Shown here in pieces: positions 11,141 through 22,222 of a DNA stretch of 64,000 bases. Both the position numbers and the translations under genes were made by a program. Source of the stretch: Oscarella lobularis (Eukaryota; Porifera; Homoscleromorpha; Homosclerophorida; Oscarellidae). The DNA lies in the NCBI RefSeq assembly GCF_947507565.1, contig NC_089175.1, forward strand, positions 5,569,733 through 5,633,732. Reading direction: 5' to 3'. Positions within the stretch are counted from its first letter, which is position 1. The number at the start of each line of letters is the position of its first letter. Under the pieces are notes generated by a model. The model made no database searches, was not told where the DNA came from, and saw nothing but the letters and a program-made list of their open reading frames with translations.

Positions 11141-11845
11141 TTAAGCCGTTGGGCCAAAGTCAAGTGCTCGTACAAGATTTCTTATCTGGGAAGTTGTTTG
11201 TCTGAAATCTATGATGCCTCCATTGGAAGGTCTTTCAAGCTTTGAGTAGTATTTTCTAAGTGTCATATCTTGTGGCGTTTTGGTCCAAGTGTTAGCTTTC
11301 AATTGGTCGCAGAGAATCCTAAAAGTGCGCACGGCTTCTTTGTGGCACCGTACGCTGAGCGTGAAAGCAGTATCGGACTCCTCAATCGGTATCGACTGTT
11401 GAAGGAGTACATCACCGGCGTCCCCTTCACTTGACATCTCTATCCACGATATTCCGTGCATTTCCTCTCCGTTTAGAATAGCCCAATTCGTAGCGTGCCA
11501 GCCCGCGTAGCGCGGAAGAGCACCGTCGTGGTAGTTGATCGCCAAGCGTCTTGCCAAAGCGAGAACGGCGAGAGGGAGTTTGGCCGGGTTGACGATGCTG
11601 AAGAGGAAGTCCGTTTGCCCGAGGCGCTCGTCGCCGGCTCGCCGCATAAATTCTTCCAGAGTTAGAACGCTTTCGATCGCTTTCGTTTGCTGAGCCCACT
11701 GAGCGGCTAAACGGTCAGGTGTGACAACACAACTCACGGCGAAACCGGACTGAAGAAGAACATCGATGCATTCTACCATTGTCAGCGTTTGCCCAATGAC
11801 GATGCACTTCGGCGCCGTTTCTAGCGACTCCATGCCTGCAACCAT
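11141..11845 (-). CDS. Formyltransferase domain (methionyl-tRNA formyltransferase-like) of an F-type NRPS
   Basis: This 234-residue frame starts at ATG 11845 and encodes a Formyl_trans_N domain that uses formyl-tetrahydrofolate. The catalytic triad is visible: Asn and His in NYHDGALPRYAGWHATNW near residue 102, and Asp in DAGDVLLQ near residue 143, at the spacing seen in methionyl-tRNA formyltransferase. It ends at VRALDFGPTA, followed by TAA in the middle of what is normally a continuous domain. In bacteria such domains sit at the N terminus of NRPS initiation modules such as linear gramicidin LgrA and formylate the first amino acid. Here it directly precedes a condensation-adenylation-carrier module in the same frame. 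No introns. Confidence 0.8.
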   Translation of the reverse strand: MVAGMESLETAPKCIVIGQTLTMVECIDVLLQSGFAVSCVVTPDRLAAQWAQQTKAIESVLTLEEFMRRAGDERLGQTDFLFSIVNPAKLPLAVLALARRLAINYHDGALPRYAGWHATNWAILNGEEMHGISWIEMSSEGDAGDVLLQQSIPIEESDTAFTLSVRCHKEAVRTFRILCDQLKANTWTKTPQDMTLRKYYSKLERPSNGGIIDFRQTTSQIRNLVRALDFGPTA

Positions 11846-12154
11846 AGATATGCTGCAACAGTAAACAGAAACGGCTGAAGTGTGTTCACAGGGCTCTTGG
11901 CAAAGGCACCGAAACCTGCAAAACAGGTTCGCACCGGATCTTCATACATGTACACTTCGATGAGCGACACGCAAACGCGGCATGCAAAAGCGCCACCAAT
12001 GGTCCGACACCCTTCTGCGTGCGAGATCGATTAATTGAATTATTGGAAGCCGGTGATTGGGCATACGAACTTTATGAAGTGTACCGCATACAAGGAGCAT
12101 CTTCCCCGGATATGCTCCGGGGCTGGCCGCCGAACCGGCTACTGGCCGGGCAGG
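11846..12154. other. 5' flank of the formyltransferase/NRPS
   Basis: Presumed promoter region of the minus-strand NRPS, up to the second copy of the dispersed repeat. No TATA box or other element could be assigned with confidence. No coding frame was recognised. Confidence 0.3.
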
Positions 12155-12642
12155 CCGACGAAAAGTTGTAAATTGCGTCGGAACTATTGATGAAAGGATG
12201 TAGAAGAGAACGAGCGAAAAAGAGGCCCGAAACTCTGACGGGGCCCTCGCCTCGCGCAGGACGAGCCGCAGGGCCACCCTAAGCCTCTGATTACCAAACT
12301 AAGTAGCCAACATACCTAATTGTGCAAAGAAATAGCGTCAGAAAACAAAAGACGAGCGACGTTTGGAAATCCAACAATAAACGACGCTAGGAAGGCTTGC
12401 AGACCCAACCTAAACCTCCGATTAGCAATAGAAATGTTAATCGGTAGCCGACAAACCAAATCGCGCAGAGAGACAGTCCGAGAAACTCAGCAGATTAGTG
12501 GACACACGTGACTGTGAAGTAACACCCGTACTACGGTACACTATATAAAAAAATTGATCAAATCGAACAGACACTTACACGAATAAATCAATGGGACCTT
12601 TCTATTGCTAAACCTCCCTACCAATCAGTGTCTAGGACGTAA
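12155..12642 (+). repeat. Dispersed repeat, copy 2
   Basis: Same orientation and same order of landmarks as 5960-6530, with several short deletions, for example the region around CACACGTGACTGTGAAGTAACACCCG. It lies between the NRPS 5' side and the 3' end of the first kelch-kinase gene. No coding capacity was seen. Confidence 0.6.
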
Positions 12643-12698
12643 CGTTCTTGCTATTATGGGAGAGGAATGACTAAAATTCAAATTCTATCTGATCCTGA

Positions 12699-15251
12699 CT
12701 AAAATCTTAGAGTAGTTTGTATCAGGGTATTAACTATGTTATCAAACGAGGGCCTCTCTAAAGGATTGAACCTGACGCAGTCATTCAGAAGGGTCGTGTA
12801 ATCTCGCGGAGCCTCAACTTTTCCCTCTGGGAGTCGACCTCCTGTCTTCGTGTGCAAGTGAATTGCCTCGTTCGGCATTCCTTGGCAAAAACAGGTAAAA
12901 ACAAAGAAACCTGTTATGTATGCATGAATACCTTTGTACGGACGGTCTCGTTCTTTGATTTCCCATAGTAGAATTCCGTAACTGAAGACGTCTGATCTCT
13001 TGGCGATTTCTCTCTTCTCTTCGCCGTCTTCGGTGCCGTACGTGACCGACTGGTATCGTTCCGGTGCAATGTACATAGCTGTGCCTCCAGGAGTCTGACC
13101 CTCTTCGCGGTACTGAGTCACAGCGCTAACGTCGGTCATTTTCGCAAGACCGAAATCACAGATCTATATATGGAACATAAATAATACTATATACAGTATA
13201 ACGTATTGGTTAGCCATTGACCTACCTTGCAAATATATATCGTTCTTCCCCCTCGAGTTATCTTGTTCACAAGAACGTTGTTTGACTTGAGATCGAGATG
13301 AATGACGGTTGGTTCGTTCTTGTGAAGATGAGACATTCCCAGAGCGATTTGATTGGCAATGTCGAGACGATTGCCCCACAGTTCTATGCTGCGATCATCG
13401 GCTGAGGTCAAGACTTGAAACAAGTCACCACCCCCGATGTACTCCATGACCAATGCATAGCATCTAGGAGAAGTGGAGATGCCAATGAGACTGAGAATGT
13501 GAGGATGCGGCTTAATTCTCAATAGAATTTGAGCTTCCTTGTCTAACAGCGCCGATTGCCTGCACAAAGAAAACCATCCATATGTACAAATAAAATCAAT
13601 TTAGCATTACATACTGTGGTAATATTCGTCTCTTGAGAAAAACTTTGATTGCTACAATCTCGTTGCTTTTCGTTAGCCTTGCGCGATAGACTTCACCGCT
13701 GCAACCGCTGCCAAGAAAATCGCGTTCTTCATCGTACTCAATTTCACTCAGACTGATTCGAAGTAGTGGATCGGGTGTCGGTTCCTAAAGTAATTGCTGC
13801 TTTCTCTTTTCAATAATAATGTGCATACACAATTACGTCTTCTTGCATAGCGTCAGGCCAGTCGTCAGCAATTGGCTCATTCACTTTCACATTGCTAAGT
13901 TTCAAGGAACTTCGTAGCTCTAAAGTTCACAATTTATTTAATTGATTGATCAATTAAGCCAGGTGCGCCCCTATTACCGTATTTTGCAACAGCCCAAAGA
14001 GGAATTAATTTGAATAGGCTACATTGGATAGTCGCGGCATTGCCGCCAAATCGTATGAAGCAAATGGCGTCGGCCAAAACCACGTAACAGACACTTTGAA
14101 GACACGTGGAAATCATGTTCACTGGAGCGGGAAGCTATTATAATAATAATAATTTTGCTGAAGGAAAATTTCTTCTACTCACTTCTTTCCACCTCATGGT
14201 ATCTACTTCCAAAACAACGCAGGCATGCCCATCACACTGGCCACACATGACAAACAAAAGTGTTCCCTGTCCGGGAGCGTCCACAGCTAAAGCAGAATGA
14301 TGAGAGAAGGAGGGCAGTGTAAAAGAACCAGAAAGTGTTGTTATTTCCAAAAACTCCTAAATTATTAATTAATGCACGTTAACGTTCAAACGTAACAAAT
14401 AGCTTACCCTAGTATTCAATTTGAACATGAAAACATCCTTGAATGTCCCTTGTGAATCTCGACCCCCAATGAGTACAGCTCGATTCTTGTCAATGGAAGT
14501 GAACGTGTGGCCACAACGAGGCAATGGCCTTGATCCACAGCACTTCAATGGAATCCAACTTTCTAAGACAAACGATTCAGACTCAGATCAGTGAAAGAAA
14601 GAAAAATGGCCTCGCACCATTGTCTAAGGAAAACGTCCACAGTTCATTGTTGAACCCGTCGAATTCACGATATTGGCCAGTAGCCGGAATCCAAGAGGAT
14701 CCTGCGGCGGGAGAGAAAATCTCGTCTCCTCGTCCCCCGAAGACGACGAGTACTTGACTCCCTTCGTCGCCCAACAGACACAAGCCGCACCCGGAGCGAC
14801 CGTGCGGCCAAGGACTAGTGCGACGAACAATTCGCCATTCGAACGTCGACGGATCGAGCGTGTGCAAATTGCTCGTGTAGGCGAGACTGCCGAGTTCGAG
14901 CGGCGACGGGTAAAGGCCGCCGTAATGATAAATGCACCGATTCGACGCGACGGCGATCTTCGACGCCGACGACGGAATGGGAACGTCGACGTCTCTTCTG
15001 GACGTCGCTACGCGCCTTGACCATACGTTATCGCACAAATTCAATGCCCATATCGTCTCGTTCGACATGTAGCGGGTCTTCATGTCGGGTCTTCCGACAG
15101 ATCCGCCCCAGACGAGCATCTGACGATCGAGTATCGTAGCAACGTGACCAGCACGTTGTTCTGGTCGGTCTTCAGATGGGACTTCGTCATGACTTTGCCT
15201 AGTGTCCGCTGACGAGTCAGAGATGGAGCTCGTAGGGTGTTTCGTCGTCAT
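12699..15251 (-). CDS. Kelch-repeat protein kinase, copy A
   Basis: Multi-exon gene fusing a kelch-type beta-propeller to a TKL-like protein kinase. Kelch blades are at about 15180-14605 (GHVATILDRQMLVWGG, CIYHYGG, VLVVFGGRGDE) and continue through exons near 14560-13975 (RFGG-type blades ending in AVAKYG). The kinase runs from about 13795: GSGCSGEVY glycine loop, VAIKVF lysine, HPHILSLIG, catalytic loop HLDLKSNN (HLD in place of HRD), CDFGLAK, APERY, and a C lobe ending FNPLERPSFD. The start is the ATG at 15251 (MTTKHPTSSIS); no MG start like that of copy C. The C-terminal tail diverges (IVNTLIQTTLRF). An intron at PYKG/MPNE removes the frame near 12880. Kelch domains bind partners; substrate unknown. 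Confidence 0.8.
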
Positions 15252-15280
15252 CAGGAACGACGTCACAAGCGACACAAAGG

Positions 15281-16343
15281 CAGAGCCCTATAAAAGAGTA
15301 GTCAGGTCACCTGACCCTTGCACGTGACCGTGGCGAAGGGTGTGGCCTCCAGACTAATAAAAGAGAGCTGCGCCAACTCGATTTATCACGTGACTCACGT
15401 GAGCCGCTGGACGCCATTTTGTGTCCAGCTTCACGAGTTTAGGCGGATCGTACCGCTTGCGGGATGGGTTAGAGCAGCTGCCCGAAAAACTGTGCGTTTA
15501 GGTCATGTAGAAGTTTCAAACGATGCGGTGTGCGGTCCTCTAGCGCGTATATTTCCTTTTTTACGCGAGGACGTAAAAATCCTCCTCGCCTACCCATTGA
15601 GCTGAGAACGCAGTACGATTTTCTGCGCTAACAGCTATCATTGCTACTTCATTTCCAACCTTTAGCAGTATGTGTTTAGTAGCGAAATCCGTCGAAATCA
15701 TGTAGCAACCCTCAAGCTGTATTTTCTGAATTCTCAGAAAATGCTCATACACGCGCAAAACTATACAAAACTATTATACTAGACCACAATACTACGCGTA
15801 AGAGGTTTCCGGGCAACTATAACATTGTTTCACTTGCCTCATTCCCATCAAGCGAGTGAAAGAACCTGGCTAAATAAATGAAATAATTTTTTAGGTGCTT
15901 AGAAACTTTTTTTGCGCGTAGTCCTGTGATGAAAGGAAAGTTTCGCGTACTTTTGAAATTTTAAAAAATCAAATCCGGGAATTTACGGAGTAGACAATGA
16001 GGTATTTCAAACGATTTTGACGAATTTCGCTACGCAACACATAGCGATAATAATCGGAAATGCACTAACAATGACAGCTGTTAACGCAGAAAAACCGTAT
16101 TGCGTTCTCAGCTCGAAGGGTAGGCGAGGACGTTTTTCACGTCTTCGCGCAAAAAAGGAAAGATACGCGTTAGGGCGCCGTACACCGCACCGTATGAAAC
16201 TTCTACGTGACATAAACGTACTGTTTTTCGGGCAGCTGCTCTAACTCATCCCGCAAGCGGTACGATGTGCCTAAACTCGCGAAGCTGGACACAAGATGGC
16301 GCCCATGTACGGGGTTGGCGCAGCTCTCTTTTATAGGGCTCTG
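15281..16343. mobile_element. Non-autonomous hAT-like foldback element
   Basis: The element is nearly palindromic. Its left end CAGAGCCCTATAAAAGAG (15281) is repeated as the reverse complement at the right end (to 16343). Homology of the arms runs inward to about 15710 and 16005, leaving a ~300 bp loop. Shared arm landmarks are the TACCGCTTGCGGGATG and AGCAGCTGCCCGAAAAAC blocks. An 8-bp direct repeat CACAAAGG flanks both ends. CAGAG termini with an 8-bp target duplication fit the hAT superfamily. No transposase frame is present. The left arm has an extra ~65 bp near 15298-15365. It sits about 30 bp upstream of the copy A start codon, so its TATAAAAG sequence may now act in that promoter. Confidence 0.75.
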
Positions 16344-16572
16344 CACAAAGGAACGACGGAATTCAATTAACTATGACAACAAACCCCGTACGGTTAGCCG
16401 CAAGTTCCTGTAGAGTTCCTGGTTCCTGGCTTATCTCTTCGAATGACATCGATTACTCCATTTTTCGCATCCTTTCAATTGGCACATGTAGTCGGCTGCT
16501 GTTTCAAAACAACAGGAAGTAGAAATAAGACGTTCGACGTTGAAGTGCTAAATGGTTCTGCATGACTAAATC

Positions 16573-19079
16573 TCAGAGTAGTTTGTTTCTAAGGGTACTG
16601 ACTATGCTATCAAACGAGGGCCTCTCTAAAGGGTTGAACCTGACGCAGTCATTCAGAAGGGTCGTGTAATCTCGCGGAGCCTCGACCTTTCCCTCTGGGA
16701 GACGACCTCCTGTCTTCGTGTGCAAGTGAATTGCCTCGTTCGGCATTCCTTAGGAAAAACTGGTAGAAACAAGGGAACCTGTTACCTGTGCATGAATACC
16801 TTTGTACGGACGGTCTCGTTCTTTGATTTCCCATAGTAGAATTCCGTAACTGAAGACGTCTGATCTTTTGGCGATTTCTCTCTTCTCTTCGCCGTCCTCG
16901 GTGCCGTAAGTGACTGACTGATATCGTTCCGGTGCGATGTACATAGCTGTGCCTCCAGGAGTCTGGCCCTCTTCGCGGTACTGAGTCACAGCGCTAACGT
17001 CGATCATTTTTGCAAGACCAAAATCGCAAATCTATATATGGAAATACGTAATACTATTGGTTAGCCGCGTTAACCTACTTTGCAAATATATATCGTTCTT
17101 CCTTCTCGAGTTATCTTGTTCACGAGGACGTTGTTTGACTTGAGATCGAAATGAATGACGGTTGGTTCGTTCTTGTGAAGATGAGACATTCCCAGAGCGA
17201 TTTGATTGGCAATGTCGAGACGATTGTCCCACAGTTCTATGCTGCGGTCGTCGGCTGAGGTCAATACTTGAAACAAGTCACCACCACCGATGTACTCCAT
17301 GACCAATGCGTAGCATCTAGGAGAAGTGGAGACGCCAATGAGACTGAGAATGTGAGGATGCGGCTTAATTCTCAATAGAATTTGAGCTTCCTTGTCTAAC
17401 AGCGCCGATTGCCTGCACAGAGAAAATAATCCATAAGAAATCAGATTAGCATTACATGCTTACTGTGGTAATATTCGTCTCTTCAGAAAAACTTTTACTG
17501 CAACAATCTTGTTGCTTTTTGTGAGCCTTGCGCGATAGACTTCGCCACTGCAGCCACTGCCAAGAAAATCGCTTTCTTCGTCGTACTCGATTTCACTCTG
17601 ACTGATTCGAAGTAGTGAATCGGGCGTCGGTTCCTAAGCGATCGTTGCTCTCTTGTTTCAATTATAAAATGCGTATATACAAGTACTTCTTCTTGCACAA
17701 CGTGAGGCCAGTCGTCAACAATTGACTCATCCACTTTCACATTGATAAGTTTCACGGAACTTTGCAGCTCTAAATTTCACTGATTATCATTATTCAAGTC
17801 GGATGCGCCATAATACCATATTTTGCGACAGCCCAAAGTGGAACTTCTTTGAATAGCCTATATAGAACAGTCGCGCCTTCGCCGCCAAATCGTATGAAAT
17901 AAACGGCGTCAGACAAAACCACGCAACAGACACTTTGAAGATACGTGGAAATCATGTCCGCTGGAGCGGGAAGCTAAAATTCAAACCAGGATAATAATTT
18001 TGCTGAAGAAATCTTATTTTCGTCTACTCACTTCTTGCCATCTCATGGCATCCACTTCGAAAACAACGCAGGGATGCCCATTACAATCTCCACACATAAC
18101 GAACAGAAGTGTTCCCTGTCCGGGAGCGTCCAACGCTAAGGCAGAATGATAAGCGAAGGAGGGCAAAACAAAAGAACCAGAAAGTTTCGTTATTTCCAAA
18201 AACTCCTAAATTATCATTGCGCATTAAAACGTTATAACGTACCAAAACAGCTTACTCTAGTATTCAACTTGAACATGAAAACATCTTTGAATTCTCCTTG
18301 CGAATCTAGACCGCCAATGAGTACAGCTCGATTCCTGTCAATAGAAGTAAACGTATGGGCGCAACGAGGCAAGGGCCGCGATCCGCTGCACTCCAACGGA
18401 ATCCAACTTTCTAAGAAAAACGATTCAGAAGTAGAGATCAGTGAAGAAAAGACATCTTACCATGTCTCAGAGAAAACGTCCACAGTTCATTGTTGAACCC
18501 GTCGAATTCACGATATTGGCCAGTAGCCGGAATCCAAGACGATCCTGGTGCGAGAGAGGAAATCTCGTCTCCTCGTCCCCCTAAGACGACGAGCACTCGA
18601 TTCCCCTCGTCGCCCAGCAAACACAAGCCGCATCCGGAGCGACCGTGCGGCCAGGGACTCGTGCGACGAACGATTCGCCATTCGAACGTCGACGGATCGA
18701 GCGTGTGCAAATTGCTCGTGTAGGCGAGACTGCCGAATTCGCACGGCGACGGGTAAATGCCGCCGTAATGATAAATGCGCCGATTCGACGCGACGGCAAT
18801 TTTCGACGCCGACGACGGAATGGGAACGTCGACGTTTCTTCTGAACGTCGTCGCGCGCCTTGACCAGACGTTGTCGCACAAATTCAATGCCCATATCGTC
18901 TCGTTTGACATGTAGCGCCTTCCTGGGCCTCCACCCCAGACGAGCATCTGACGATCGATTATTGCAGCAACGTGACCAATACGATGTTCTGGTCGGTCTT
19001 CAGATGAACGTTCGTCATGGCTTTGCCTAGTGTCCGCTGACGAGTCAGTGATCGAGCTTGGAGGGTGTCTCGTTGTCAT
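16573..19079 (-). CDS. Kelch-repeat protein kinase, copy B
   Basis: Close tandem paralogue of copy A with the same exon order. The start is ATG 19079 (MTTRHPPSSIT). Kelch blades at about 19000-18480 include GHVAAIIDRQMLVWGG, CLLGDEGNRVLVVLGG and FNNELWTFSL; later blades lie at 18400-17830 (PGQGTLLFVMCG, FIRFGGEG). The kinase runs from about 17630: GSGCSGEVY, VAVKVF, MEYIGGGDLF, catalytic loop HFDLKSNN (Phe where copy A has Leu), CDFGLAK, GTAMYIAPERY, SYGILLWEIKERDRP, ending LRNKLL and TGA at 16573-16575. A TATATAAAAG sequence at about 19208 may be its TATA box. Its 3' flank (16375-16560) resembles the sequence upstream of its own start (19125-19330), marking a tandem-duplication boundary. Confidence 0.82.
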
Positions 19080-19336
19080 CAGAACTGCGTCAGATTGGCT
19101 CACAAAGCCAGAGATACAAAGGGACCACGGGACAAAGCGAACAAACCGCGTACGGTTAGCCGCAGGTTCCGGTCGAGTTCCTGGATTCCTGGCTTATCTC
19201 TTCCTCTTTATATAAAAGCGCTTCTTTTTCGAATGACATCGACTACTCCATTTTCACATCTTTTCAATAGGCACACAGTCGCGACTGAGAAGTTTGGGGT
19301 CGAATAACTGCTAAAAACGTTCGGCATGACTAAATC

Positions 19337-21986
19337 TCAGAGTAGTTTGTTTCTAAGGGTACTGACTATGCTATCAAACGAGGGTCTCTCTAAAGGGTTG
19401 AACCTGACGCAGTCATACAGAAGGGTCGCGTAATCTCGCGGAGCCTCGACTTTTCCCTCTGGGAGTCGACCTCCCGTCTTCGTGTGCAAGTGAATTGCCT
19501 CGTTCGGCATTCCTTAGGAAAAACAGGTAGAAACAAGGAAACCTGTTATCTGTGCATGAATACCTTTGTACGGACGGTCTCGTTCTTTGATTTCCCATAG
19601 TAGAATCCCATAACTGAAGACGTCTGATCGCTTGGCGATTTCTCTCTTCTCTTCGCCGTCTTCGGTGCCGTACGTGACCGACTGATATCGTTCCGGTGCG
19701 ATGTACATAGCTGTGCCTCCAGGAGTCTGACCCTCTTCGCGATACTGAGTCACTGAGCTAACGTCAGTCATTTTAGCAAGACCAAAATCGCAAATCTATA
19801 TGTATGAAAATACATAATACATTAGCTAGCCGCGTTGACCTACTTTGCAAATGTATATCGTTCTTCCTTCTCGAGTTATCTTGTTCACGAGGATGTTGTT
19901 TGACTTGAGGTCGAGATGAATGACGGTTGGTTCATTATCGTGAAGATGAGACATCCCCAGAGCGATTTGATAGGCAATGTCGAGACGATTGTCCCACAGC
20001 TCTATGCTGCGGTCATCAGATGAGGTCAAGACTTGAAACAAGTCACCACCACTGATGTACTCCATGACCAATGCATAGCATCTAGAAGAAGTACAGATGC
20101 CGATGAGACTGAGAATGTGAGGGTGAGGCTTGATGCTCAAAAGAATTTGAGCTTCCTTGTCTAGGAGTGCCGATTGCCTACATAGAGAAAAAATAGACAA
20201 ATAAAATCAATGGAGCGTCACATACTCTGGCAATAGTCGTCTCTTTAGGAAAACTTTAATAGCGACAAAATTATCGCTATTTTGCAGCTTTGCACGATAG
20301 ACTTCACCGCTGCAGCCGCTACCAAGTAAATCGCGTTCTTCGTCATACTCGATGTCACTCTCACTGATTCGAATCATCGGATCAGGAGTCGGTTCCTACA
20401 TGTAAATGATTGCTATAAATTTTTGTATATTAGGGTACATTTTCAGTACGTCTTCATCGACAAAATTGGGCCATTCTTCAGCAATCGGTTCGTCCAATTT
20501 CACACCAGTGAGCCTCAGGGGATCATTGAATTCTAAATCTTCATTTCAAGACCAATCTCCGTTAATTAACTAATATCGTACCATATTTTGCAATGGCCAA
20601 CAGTGGAATCGATTTAAATAGACTATACTTGATTGAAGGAGCTCCGCCGCCAAATCGTATAAAGCAAACTGCGTCTGGCAAAGCCACGCAACAAACGCTT
20701 TGAAGATGTGTGGAAATCATGCCGTCTGGAACATTAAGCTGACATAAAATCACCAATAATATCACCCTAAATAAAATCTCATTTCCTCTTACTTCCCTAC
20801 ATTTCATGACATCTATTTCAAAGACAATGCACGCATGTCCGTTGCAATAGCCGCACATTACAAACAAAAGTGCTCCCTGTCCGGGAACGTCTACGGCGAC
20901 AGCGGAATGATAACAGAAGGAGGGCAAGAGAAAGGAACCAAATAGTTTCGTTATTCTCACAAACTCCTAATAATAAATAATCAACCTATATTTATCTTTA
21001 CTCCCCTCTCAACAAAGCAATACCCTGGTATTCAATTTGAATATGAAAGCATCCCTGAAGTCGCTCTGCGAATCAAGGCCACCAATGAGAACGGCGCGAT
21101 TCTTATTGATGGAGGTAAACGTATGACCACAACGAGGCAATGGCCTCGATCCACTGCAGTCGAGCGGAATCCACTTCTCTACGATAAGAGACGATTAGAA
21201 AACGACTTCTATTCAATACCAAATACCTTCGCTAAGAGAAAACGTCCACAGCTCATTGTTGAACCCGTCGAATTCACGATATTGGCCAGCAGCCGGAATC
21301 CAAGACGATCCCGGTGCGGGAGAGAAAATCTCGTCTCCTCGACCCCCGAAGACGACGAGCACTCGATTCCCCTCGTCGCCCAAGAGACACATTCCGCACC
21401 CGGAGCGACCGTGCGGCCAGGGGCTCGATTGACGAACGATTCGCCATTCGAACGTCGACGGATCGAGCGTGTGCAAATTGCTCGTGTAGGCGAGACTTCC
21501 AAACACGTGCGGCGACGGATGAATTCCGCCGTAATGATATATGCATCTATTCGACGTGACGGCAATTTTCGATGCCGACGACGGAATTGGAACGTCGACT
21601 TCTCTCCTGAACGTCGTCCTGCGTTTTGACCAGACGTTGTCGCGCAAATTCAGCGTCCATATCGTCTCGCTCGACAGGTAACGGGTCTTGATGTCGCGTC
21701 CTGAGACGCATCCGCCCCAGACGAGCATCTGACGATCGAGGACCGCTGCGACGTGACCCTTGCGATGTTCTGGTCCTATTTTTGCTATATTGAATTCCTT
21801 ATTATACTTGCGTGTTACTGGTTGAGTCTCACTTCCTTCGGATGGTGTCGTCTCGGCGGTAAATAGCTTTGGGTATTCGTATTTTCGTTCAGATGGTTCG
21901 CCTTCGGAAGACCGACTTTTTGGACGCTCTGGGGGACTTGATCGTCGACGAAAAGCGCAGCCACAGCACCCGACAATGCTGCCCAT
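19337..21986 (-). CDS. Kelch-repeat protein kinase, copy C, with lipid-anchor-like N terminus
   Basis: Third minus-strand kelch-kinase. It starts at ATG 21986 with MGSIVGCCGCAFRRR: Gly2 suits N-myristoylation and Cys7, Cys8 and Cys10 followed by a basic patch suit palmitoylation, so membrane anchoring is likely. A Ser/Thr/Pro-rich linker precedes kelch blades from about 21770 (GHVAAVLDRQMLVWGG, VLVVFGGRGDE), with further blades at 21140-20570. The kinase starts near 20395 with GSGCSGEVY, then VAIKVF, HPHILSLIGIC, HLDLKSNN, CDFGLAK, APERY, and ends LRNKLL with TGA at 19337-19339. All catalytic residues appear present apart from HLD for HRD. It is convergent with nothing on its right; the next gene is a minus-strand CARD-ZU5-Death gene. 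Confidence 0.83.
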
Positions 21987-22222
21987 CGTCCGTTCTTCAT
22001 CCGACGTCCGGAACTAACGCGCGGTAGGTACCTAGACAACACTGACCTACAACAAGTGCCATTTTTCGACAATATCAAATTTTCATTTGCGTAAGCAGGA
22101 AAGGTGAAAGAACAAACAAGAAAAGAGAGTGAATACTTTGAGGTAACAACACCCATATGTAGACTTCATGACAGCTAAAAAATGTGACTCCTAAAAACTG
22201 CAAAACAATTCAAGCAAATCAC

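Noticed and set aside
6779-11845. NRPS as simple bacterial contamination
   Set aside because: It is flanked on both sides by the same dispersed repeat, one copy of which abuts a kelch-kinase gene, and base composition is similar to the neighbours. Misassembly still cannot be ruled out without reads.
15318-15605. Coding frames inside the foldback element
   Set aside because: They lie in the inverted arms, have no transposase motifs, and are mirrored on the other arm (16017-16244).
18508-18894. Long Arg/Ser-rich open frames antisense or frame-shifted to kelch exons (also 14815, 21274, 25755, 25904, 35268, 39590)
   Set aside because: They recur wherever the kelch exon occurs and arise from its CGTCG-rich codons; the kelch frame is the conserved one.
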